DNA of 64,000 bases. It comes from an uncultured Pelagibacteraceae bacterium (lineage in GTDB: Bacteria > Pseudomonadota > Alphaproteobacteria > Pelagibacterales > Pelagibacteraceae). A model generated the notes under the pieces. That model saw only the letters and a list, made by a program, of their open reading frames with translations, was not told the origin of the DNA and searched no databases. This document shows, piece by piece, positions 42,236 to 48,448 of this stretch (positions are counted from its first letter, which is position 1; each line of letters opens with the position of its first letter). The position numbers and the translations under genes were made by a program. The stretch lies in assembly GCA_902556855.1 (NCBI GenBank), contig CACDXJ010000001.1:124001-188000 (forward strand). The letters are read 5' to 3'.

Positions 42236-42834
42236 TAGGTGAAAATTATATAAAGAACTACAGCTAAAACTACAATAAAGATTCCAGTTAAAGTAAACCA
42301 TAGTGCTCCTTTTTTTTCGATGAAGTCTCCGAATTTTTTGCCAAATAAAAATGTTAAATAAGAAACTAGGAAAAATCTTAGCCCTCTAGTAAATAAACAT
42401 ATAAAGAAAAATACTGGAAGATTATAGGCGATAACCCCACTAGTAATAGTAAAAACTTTAAAAGGAAGAGGAGTAAAACCAGCTAAAAACATAATTCCAA
42501 GCCAAGCTAAAAAGCCTCCTTTTGTAGACATCTTATCTTGTATTTCAAAAACTTTTTCTTCATATCCATAAAATTCAATAATGACCATCGACGCATCTAA
42601 AAAGAAAACTCCAAGCATGTATCCAAACAGACCGCCTAATACTGATCCGGTTGTAGCTATAAGAAATATTTTAAGATAATCCTCTTTCTTTGCCACTACC
42701 ATTGGAACAATCATTAAGTCAGGTGGAACTGGAAAAAAGAAACTTTCGATAAATGCTACAAAACCTAGCAAAGGCTTTGAAAATTTATGTCTAGCAAGCT
42801 CGACACATCTATCGTATAATTTTTTTAAAATCAT
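42235..42834 (-). CDS. DedA/YqaA family membrane protein
   Basis: 199 residues, polytopic membrane protein of the VTT/SNARE-associated family. The conserved stretch GFVAFIESFFFPVPPDLMIVPMV near the N-terminus contains the E-x(3)-P-x-P signature, and GFTPLPFKVFTITSGVI is the second conserved segment. DedA-type proteins are linked to polyprenyl-phosphate or phospholipid flipping and membrane potential. The longer frame to 42894 is rejected because MILKKLYDRCVELARHKFSKP is the usual family start. Its ATG overlaps the divergent start of the gene at 42833 (CATG). Confidence 0.88.
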   Translation of the reverse strand: MILKKLYDRCVELARHKFSKPLLGFVAFIESFFFPVPPDLMIVPMVVAKKEDYLKIFLIATTGSVLGGLFGYMLGVFFLDASMVIIEFYGYEEKVFEIQDKMSTKGGFLAWLGIMFLAGFTPLPFKVFTITSGVIAYNLPVFFFICLFTRGLRFFLVSYLTFLFGKKFGDFIEKKGALWFTLTGIFIVVLAVVLYIIFT

Positions 42835-43018
42835 GAATTTAAAATGCACAATCCTTAGGTATCTGGCAAGTTTAATATTATCTACAGTTGCCATTTATTC
42901 AATCGTTATAGTTGCAGGAATATTTGGGGCTGATTACGGTTTCTCGCCGGAAGGAACATTTATTATATGGATCTTAATGGCTATTTTAATTAATCAAAGC
43001 GTAACGTGGAAAAAATAA
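42833..43018 (+). CDS. Small two-helix membrane protein, unknown
   Basis: 61 residues with two predicted membrane helices (about 10-31 and 43-57) separated by ADYGFSPEGTF. I do not recognise a family. Its start codon overlaps the start codon of the divergent DedA-like gene by two bases, so promoter elements must lie inside the other gene or in front of 43019. The stop abuts the winged-helix gene that starts at 43019, suggesting co-expression. Codon usage resembles its neighbours. Confidence 0.6.
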   Translation: MNLKCTILRYLASLILSTVAIYSIVIVAGIFGADYGFSPEGTFIIWILMAILINQSVTWKK

Positions 43019-44068
43019 ATGTCTAAGCCAGTAGATCTAAAAACTGTAAAAATTTTCGAGCCTTTAAAAAAAAAACCGTCTTTTGAAAACAAAATTTTTA
43101 ACACATTAAATTCTAACCAAGTTTACGACGTCTTATCTAAAAATTCTAATGAAACAGTATCTTTGTGGTTCAAGTTACAGCAATCATGGTGCAATAATGC
43201 TTATAGTACCTTTAAAGATTACGATAGTTATTTAATTTTAGTTTATTTAGTAAATCAAGTATTTCAAAAATATTCAGATCGTTTTCAATATCTTTCATTT
43301 CAGGAATTTTATGAAAAAAACGAATTAAATATTGATAAGATTAACCTAATTGAGATTTCAAAAGAGCTTAATATTCCTAAAGAAACAATAAGAAGAAAAG
43401 TTAATTTTTTGCAAAGTCAAAATATAATTTTTAGAAAAGGGAAAACTATTATTTTTAATAACGCAATAAATCGAGTGCAAAAACCATCTAATTCAAAAAT
43501 AATGATGGCGAATTTCCTAGAAAAAACCAGCGTCATCCTTGGGAAAGAAGACTGGTTTGGAAGATCATTCACAAAAGAAGAAATTGAGAAATTTATAGAC
43601 ACTTACTTTACTATATGTTGGCAACATTGGCTAAGGCTTCAGATTCCCTTTTTAGTAAGACACAGAACTTTTTTTGGTGATTTAGAAACGTGGAATGTTT
43701 GGGGTGCTATTGGTATCTCACAATTTACCGATTATTCAAAACAAGTAAAAGGCAGAGTTGTTGAAGATCCGAGAACTTACGCTGACTTATATTTGCATCT
43801 TTTAAGGCATACTCCCAAAAATGGAATAAACGCCTCTTCTATTTCAGAAATTTCAACAATACCAAGAGCCACAGTCATTAGAAAATTAAAGTATCTTATA
43901 AAAGAAAAGTTAGTAACGAAAAATAAAAAGCTAGAATATATACTTTTACCATCTCCCAAAAATATCAAATCTTTTGAAGAAAACTACATGCATAATCAAA
44001 AGCATAAAGCTGGTTTCGTAACTACAATTTTTGACCTCATGAAAAACTCTCCCTTTAAAGTAGAATAG
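43019..44068 (+). CDS. Protein with two winged-helix-like DNA-binding segments
   Basis: 349 residues, no signal peptide or membrane helix. Two similar helix-turn-helix regions are visible: NLIEISKELNIPKETIRRKV followed by NFLQSQNIIFRKGKTI (about 113-148), and SISEISTIPRATVIRKLKYL followed by IKEKLVTKNKKLEY (about 280-313). They share the IPxxTxxRKxxxL core and a basic wing. The middle (about 165-265) is Trp/Phe-rich (CWQHWLRLQIPFLVRHRTFF). This is probably a transcription regulator with duplicated wHTH domains, but I cannot name a family. It is preceded by a small membrane protein and followed by a BASS transporter 14 bp downstream. Confidence 0.7.
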   Translation: MSKPVDLKTVKIFEPLKKKPSFENKIFNTLNSNQVYDVLSKNSNETVSLWFKLQQSWCNNAYSTFKDYDSYLILVYLVNQVFQKYSDRFQYLSFQEFYEKNELNIDKINLIEISKELNIPKETIRRKVNFLQSQNIIFRKGKTIIFNNAINRVQKPSNSKIMMANFLEKTSVILGKEDWFGRSFTKEEIEKFIDTYFTICWQHWLRLQIPFLVRHRTFFGDLETWNVWGAIGISQFTDYSKQVKGRVVEDPRTYADLYLHLLRHTPKNGINASSISEISTIPRATVIRKLKYLIKEKLVTKNKKLEYILLPSPKNIKSFEENYMHNQKHKAGFVTTIFDLMKNSPFKVE

Positions 44069-44082
44069 GAACTTATAAAATT

Positions 44083-44928
44083 ATGGAAATCGTAACTACA
44101 ATTGCACCCGTATGTCTTGCCATAATAATGTTCGGTTTAGGTCTTGGCTTAACGATAGGGGATTTTACAAGGGTCTTAAAAAATCCAAGAGACTTCCTAG
44201 TAGGTTTTTTATGTCAGGTTATTTTGCTTCCGATAATTGCTTTTATTTTAATTAGTATTATTTCACTACCACCAGAAATAGCTTTAGGAGTTATGGTAAT
44301 AGCTGCAGCACCAGGAGGAGTAACCTCAAATATTCTTACTAAGTTTGCCGATGGAGATGTTGCTCTATCAGTCAGTTTGACAGCAATTGTCAGTTTATTA
44401 AGTATTTTCATCGTTCCTTTGATAGTTTTTAATTCTGCCGATTTTTTAGGGATTGAAACAGCAAAAGATATATCAATGCTCAATATCGCAATGAAAATGT
44501 TCCTTGTAGTAACTGTTCCTGTTATTTTTGGAATGATTGTTAGAAGTCTAATGACTAATTTTATTATTTCCAAAACACTTATTATCCAAAGATTATCAGT
44601 AATTTTATTCTTAATAGTATTTATTGCAATTTGGGTAGAGGAATGGGACAGAATTGTTTCTTATATAACTAGAGCAGGGTTAATAGCTTTCATTTTAAAC
44701 ATGACAATGATTTTTGTTGGATATTATGTTGCAAAATTCCTGACATCAGGAATTGCACAAAGAAAATGTATTTCCTTAGAATGTGGCTTACAAAACGGAA
44801 CTTTAGCAGTATTTGTAACAACACAATTATTTGATGATATTGTATTCATGGTACCTACGGCAGCGTATGCTTTAATAATGTTTTGTACCTCTATTATTTT
44901 TGTTCTCATAGTAAGAAAAATCAATTAG
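44083..44928 (+). CDS. Bile acid:sodium symporter family transporter
   Basis: Na+-coupled secondary transporter of the BASS/SBF family. 281 residues, nine to ten membrane helices. Conserved segments: FGLGLGLTIGDF at the N-terminus, AAPGGVTSNILTKFADGDVALSVSLTA carrying the first Na-site crossover, and SLECGLQNGTLAVFV carrying the second. Bacterial members carry small organic anions such as pyruvate, pantoate or sulfonates; the substrate here is unknown. Located 14 bp after the tandem winged-helix gene, which may regulate it. Confidence 0.88.
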   Translation: MEIVTTIAPVCLAIIMFGLGLGLTIGDFTRVLKNPRDFLVGFLCQVILLPIIAFILISIISLPPEIALGVMVIAAAPGGVTSNILTKFADGDVALSVSLTAIVSLLSIFIVPLIVFNSADFLGIETAKDISMLNIAMKMFLVVTVPVIFGMIVRSLMTNFIISKTLIIQRLSVILFLIVFIAIWVEEWDRIVSYITRAGLIAFILNMTMIFVGYYVAKFLTSGIAQRKCISLECGLQNGTLAVFVTTQLFDDIVFMVPTAAYALIMFCTSIIFVLIVRKIN

Positions 44929-44942
44929 ATTATCTTAAAAAA

Positions 44943-45029
44943 GGGCGAATGGTGGAACTGGTAGACGCGCCGGACTCAAAATCCGGTGGTAGCAATACCT
45001 TGAGAGTTCGAGTCTCTCTTCGCCCACCA
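44943..45029 (+). tRNA. tRNA-Leu (anticodon CAA)
   Basis: 87 nt, class II cloverleaf. The acceptor stem GGGCGAA pairs with TTCGCCC, followed by A and an encoded CCA. The anticodon stem CCGGA/TCCGG (44970-44986) closes the loop CTCAAAA, giving CAA at 44977-44979. A long variable arm follows, and the T arm contains the GTTCGAGTC loop region. It reads UUG leucine codons. Confidence 0.97.
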
Positions 45030-45033
45030 AATT

Positions 45034-46710
45034 ATGGATATAAGTAAATTAAATAGCTTAGTTGAACTTTACTTTAAAAAGACAGAGGAAGTTGATGGTA
45101 AAAGACCATTTTTAAAATGGTTAAAACCAGATAAACAAACTTATAATTGGGAAGATATAACTGATAGAATTTATAAGCTTACTACAAAAATTAAATCGTT
45201 AATACAACAAGGTGATAGATGTTTAATACTTTCTGAAAATAGACCATATTGGTTAATGACCGATATTGCTATCATGAATGCAGGCGGTATTTCAGTTCCT
45301 ATTTTTACAACTTACTCAGCAAACGATTATGAATATATTTTAAATGATTGTAAGCCCTCATTGATATTTGTATCAAATCAAGATCAATTCAATAAAATTA
45401 AAAAATTTATAAATAGCGATGTTAAAAAAATAATCTCTTTTGAAAAAATAGACAGTGACAGTTTATTAATTAAAGAAATATTAAGTGAAGAAGTTAATGA
45501 AAAAATAATCAATAAAAATTTAAAACGGAATATGCCTGCTTGTATAATTTATACATCAGGTACTTCTGGAAATCCTAAAGGAGTTGTTTTAAGCCATGGC
45601 GGTATTCTGTCTAACTGCGAAGGTGCGGTAGAATTATTATCAATTTTAATTAAAAAAAAAGATCCTGTATTTTTAACATGGTTACCTTTATCACATTCTT
45701 ATGAACATACAGTTCAATTCATTCAAATCATACTTGGGGCAAAAGTCTTTTATGCTGAAAGTTTAGAAAAACTGATCTCTAACATGGGAGTAGCAAAACC
45801 TACAATCATGACAGCTGTTCCTAGATTTTATCAAAATCTTTTTAATAAGATAAATATGAATTTTGAGAAGCAATCTGGACTGAAAAGAAAATTAATAAAT
45901 CAGACTTTAAAATTAGGTAAAAAAATACTTAAAAAAGAGGAATTTAAATTTAATGAAAAAATCATAAATTTTTTGTGTGAAAAATTAGTAAGAAAAAAAA
46001 TTAGAAATCAGTTTGGTGGCAATCTTCAAGCTTTTATATCTGGGGGAGGGGCTTTAGATAAGAATATTGGAGAGTTTTTAAACTCCATCGGACTGCCAAC
46101 TCTTCAAGGATACGGTTTGACTGAGGCTTCCCCAGTCGTTAGCTGTAATTTACCTGATTTAGTAAAGGTCGAGTCAGTGGGACCTCCTTTTAGGACCAAT
46201 AAAGTTAAAATAGCAGAAGATGGAGAAATTTTGGTTAAAGGAGAAAACGTAATGTTGGGATATTGGAATTTAAAAGAGGAGACAGAAAAGGTAATTAAGG
46301 ACGGATGGCTTCATACCGGAGATATCGGAGAACTTGACAATAACAATTATTTAAAAATTACAGATAGAAAAAAAGATATTATCGTAAATCTAGGTGGAGA
46401 TAATATTTCCCCTAGCAAAGTTGAAAATATTTTATGTTTAAATGAAAATATTAAACAATCTTTTGTTTACGGAGATAAAAAAAATTATTTGGTAGCATTA
46501 ATAGTAAGTGAAAAAGAAACTAAAAAAGAAAAAATTAAACTTATAATTGAAAAAACAAACAAAAGTTTAACTTTGATAGAAAAAATTAAAAAATTTATCT
46601 TAATTCACGAAGAATTTACAATTGAAAACGGAATGCTTACACCAACTTTAAAGTTAAAAAGAAAAGAAATAATTAAAAATTATAAACAACAACTAGAAAA
46701 TCTTTATTAA
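45034..46710 (+). CDS. Long-chain acyl-CoA synthetase (AMP-forming)
   Basis: Activates fatty acids to acyl-CoA. 558 residues, ANL superfamily. P-loop-like motif YTSGTSGNPKGV at about 174-185, the GYGLTEASP motif at about 360, GDIGELD near 430 and the DRKKDIIVNLGGDNISPSKVE hinge plus C-terminal domain. The family FadD/FAA1-like, with LPLSHSYEHTVQ as the helper motif. It starts 4 bp after tRNA-Leu. Substrate chain length inferred. Confidence 0.9.
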   Translation: MDISKLNSLVELYFKKTEEVDGKRPFLKWLKPDKQTYNWEDITDRIYKLTTKIKSLIQQGDRCLILSENRPYWLMTDIAIMNAGGISVPIFTTYSANDYEYILNDCKPSLIFVSNQDQFNKIKKFINSDVKKIISFEKIDSDSLLIKEILSEEVNEKIINKNLKRNMPACIIYTSGTSGNPKGVVLSHGGILSNCEGAVELLSILIKKKDPVFLTWLPLSHSYEHTVQFIQIILGAKVFYAESLEKLISNMGVAKPTIMTAVPRFYQNLFNKINMNFEKQSGLKRKLINQTLKLGKKILKKEEFKFNEKIINFLCEKLVRKKIRNQFGGNLQAFISGGGALDKNIGEFLNSIGLPTLQGYGLTEASPVVSCNLPDLVKVESVGPPFRTNKVKIAEDGEILVKGENVMLGYWNLKEETEKVIKDGWLHTGDIGELDNNNYLKITDRKKDIIVNLGGDNISPSKVENILCLNENIKQSFVYGDKKNYLVALIVSEKETKKEKIKLIIEKTNKSLTLIEKIKKFILIHEEFTIENGMLTPTLKLKRKEIIKNYKQQLENLY

Positions 46711-46841
46711 AAATTAAAATAAAACTAATTTAATTTGCTTAAAAAAACATTGATATTACTAACTTTTTTTAATTTTTAAAAAAAATTTAAAAATAATTAA
46801 AAAGATTTAATTTTGAATCAAATTTACAAATTAATTTATGT

Positions 46842-46882
46842 TTGACATGAATCTTTAATTAATTAATGTTTAATTATTAAAC
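46842..46882 (+). promoter_or_regulatory. Perfect -35 box and adjoining inverted repeat before the Lys/Arg-rich peptide gene
   Basis: TTGACA at 46842-46847 is a perfect -35 element. The -10 is ambiguous in the A+T-only DNA that follows. GTTTAAT-T-ATTAAAC (46868-46882) is an inverted repeat covering the expected -10 and start region, and could be an operator. The peptide ATG is at 46920. The rest of the 46711-46919 gap holds only A/T runs. Confidence 0.45.
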
Positions 46883-46919
46883 GAATCATTAAGATTTGTT
46901 TTAAAACAAGGGAGAAAAG

Positions 46920-46991
46920 ATGGCTAAAAGAAGAAAAAAAGCTAAAAAGAAAACTAAAAAGAAAGCAAAAAAGAGAAGAAGAAGAAGATAG
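46920..46991 (+). CDS. 23-residue highly basic Lys/Arg-rich micro-protein
   Basis: The ORF encodes MAKRRKK, then AKKKTKKKAKK, then five Arg: 18 of 23 residues are Lys or Arg. It is preceded by a strong Shine-Dalgarno AAGGGAG (46908-46914) with 5-nt spacing, by a perfect -35 box 73 bp upstream of the ATG, and is closed by a strong terminator at 47006. These signals make a real gene likely despite low complexity. The composition suggests nucleic-acid binding, as in histone H1-like tails or small ribosomal proteins such as Thx. Its neighbour carD (convergent) has a similar Lys-rich N-terminal tail. Function unknown; no family recognised. Confidence 0.65.
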   Translation: MAKRRKKAKKKTKKKAKKRRRRR

Positions 46992-47005
46992 TTTTCTCTT
47001 TAACT

Positions 47006-47042
47006 AAACGCCCTTTTTATTTTTTAAAGAGGGCGTTTTTTT
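47006..47042. terminator. Bidirectional intrinsic terminator
   Basis: AAACGCCCTTTTT pairs with AAAGAGGGCGTTT (13 bp with one G-T pair, 47006-47038), with U-runs on both strands. It ends the 23-residue peptide gene on the + strand and carD on the minus strand, whose stop codon is at 47044-47046. Confidence 0.85.
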
Positions 47043-47043
47043 A

Positions 47044-47715
47044 TTAAATGTCCTCAGAAATTTTTGTTCTTCCCAAAGCTTTATCCATTTTTTTTTGAAC
47101 ATCTTCAGGACTTACTTTTAAAACTGCTTCAAATTCAGATTTAAGTCTTTCGTAAGCTTTTTCAAAAAGCTGCCTCTCGGAATAAGATTGATCAGCTATA
47201 ATATCATTATTTTTATTTAAATCTTTAACGACCTCAGCAAGCTCATATATCTTTCCCGAGTTTATTTTTTGATCGTATTCTTGAGCTCTTCTACTCCACA
47301 TAGTTCTTTTAATCTTTGGTTTTGTTTTTAAAATAGAAATACATTTATTTATTTGATTTATTGATGATATTGGTCTTAATTTCGATTGCTGATTTATTGG
47401 TACAGTTAAAGTCAATTTTTCTTTTTCTACTAAAATTTTATAAAACTGAATATCAATTTCTCCAATTGTTGCTTTTTCTATTGCAGTTATTTTTCCTACT
47501 CCATGTTTTGGATAAACAACAAAATCTTTTAAATTATAAATTTTTTTTTCTGTAGGTTGTTTTTTAAGTTTTTTTATTTCTGGTTTTTCCTCTGAATTAT
47601 TTACTGATATTTTTTTTTCTAAGGTCTTATTTTCCGAAGCAGTTTTTTTTGAAAATAAAGTTTTTTTAATTTTTTTTACTTTTTTAGCCTTTTTAGATTT
47701 TTTCTTTTTTGGCAT
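47044..47715 (-). CDS. carD: CarD-family transcriptional regulator with Lys-rich N-terminal tail
   Basis: Binds the RNA polymerase beta subunit and stabilises open promoter complexes, notably at rRNA promoters. 223 residues. The N-terminal 58 residues are a Lys-rich, probably disordered tail (KKKKSKKAKKVKKIKK). The CarD/TRCF RNAP-interaction domain starts near 60 (YNLKDFVVYPKHGVGKITAIEK), and the helical C-terminal domain contains MWSRRAQEYDQKINSGK and the W that contacts promoter DNA. Alphaproteobacterial CarD is usually about 170 residues, so the tail is an addition. It is followed upstream by fdxA in a conserved pairing. Confidence 0.92.
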   Translation of the reverse strand: MPKKKKSKKAKKVKKIKKTLFSKKTASENKTLEKKISVNNSEEKPEIKKLKKQPTEKKIYNLKDFVVYPKHGVGKITAIEKATIGEIDIQFYKILVEKEKLTLTVPINQQSKLRPISSINQINKCISILKTKPKIKRTMWSRRAQEYDQKINSGKIYELAEVVKDLNKNNDIIADQSYSERQLFEKAYERLKSEFEAVLKVSPEDVQKKMDKALGRTKISEDI

Positions 47716-47720
47716 AATTT

Positions 47721-48062
47721 TTATTTTCCTGGTTTTTCAGAAAAATGTTGTTCAAACTTATTTTTTATATTTTCAAATTTTTTATGATCTTGCATAGGCT
47801 CTTTTTTTTTTGAAATATTAGGCCATATTGCAGAAAACTTTTTATTTAGCAACAACCATTTTTCTTTATCTTGTATACTCTCATCAGTATCAGGTTTAAT
47901 AGCATCTATTGGACACTCTGGCTCACAAACCCCACAGTCGATACATTCATCTGGATTTATAACCAACATATTTTCACCCTCGTAAAAACAATCAACGGGA
48001 CAGACCTCAACACAATCAGTTAGTTTACATTTTATGCATTCATCTTTTACAATATAAGTCAT
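47721..48062 (-). CDS. fdxA: Seven-iron ferredoxin
   Basis: Small electron carrier with one 3Fe-4S and one 4Fe-4S cluster. 113 residues. The first motif [24 protein letters not shown] has the C-x7-C-x3-CP pattern of the 3Fe-4S site; the second, [18 protein letters not shown], is a full 4Fe-4S site. The C-terminal 50 residues are the usual FdxA extension. The start overlaps the TerB-like stop by 4 bp (ATGA). Partner unknown. Confidence 0.93.
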   Translation of the reverse strand: MTYIVKDECIKCKLTDCVEVCPVDCFYEGENMLVINPDECIDCGVCEPECPIDAIKPDTDESIQDKEKWLLLNKKFSAIWPNISKKKEPMQDHKKFENIKNKFEQHFSEKPGK

Positions 48063-48448
48063 TTTGAATTGAGTAACCTTAGTTTAATCTCACCACATTC
48101 TTTATCTGAAAAATATATAAGACCACAAATTCTTCTCATAAGATTTGCCTCGTACTGGTCAACAGAGTTATCTGAAATAATTACTTTCCATAAATGTTCA
48201 ATTATATCTTTTTTAATATCGTTAGAATTTTGTTTAATTATATTAGTGTAATTTAACAATTGATTTGAATTATTCTCAATGTCTTCTGCTTTTTTCAAAA
48301 TCTCACTTGCATCATCATCTTTTAAATAAGACTTTATAAAATCCTTAACTAAGTTCTTTTCGTGATTAGTATAAGTTTCATCGATGTTTGCAGCGTGAAC
48401 TAACAAAGCCGAAATACCTATAACACTATCTTTCTCTAATTTTTTCAT
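48059..48448 (-). CDS. TerB-like helical protein
   Basis: 129 residues, all-helical. The pattern [27 protein letters not shown] near the N-terminus and [28 protein letters not shown] near the C-terminus, with acidic metal-binding-like positions, resembles the TerB domain (tellurite-resistance family). In alphaproteobacteria this form appears as a housekeeping gene near fdxA and the SUV3-like helicase, as here, with no other ter genes. Role unknown. It abuts the helicase stop. Confidence 0.7.
   Translation of the reverse strand: MKKLEKDSVIGISALLVHAANIDETYTNHEKNLVKDFIKSYLKDDDASEILKKAEDIENNSNQLLNYTNIIKQNSNDIKKDIIEHLWKVIISDNSVDQYEANLMRRICGLIYFSDKECGEIKLRLLNSK

Noticed and set aside
48059-48448. 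TerB-like gene as evidence of a tellurite or stress-response ter operon
   Set aside because: No other ter genes in the neighbourhood; it lies in a housekeeping block with fdxA and carD.
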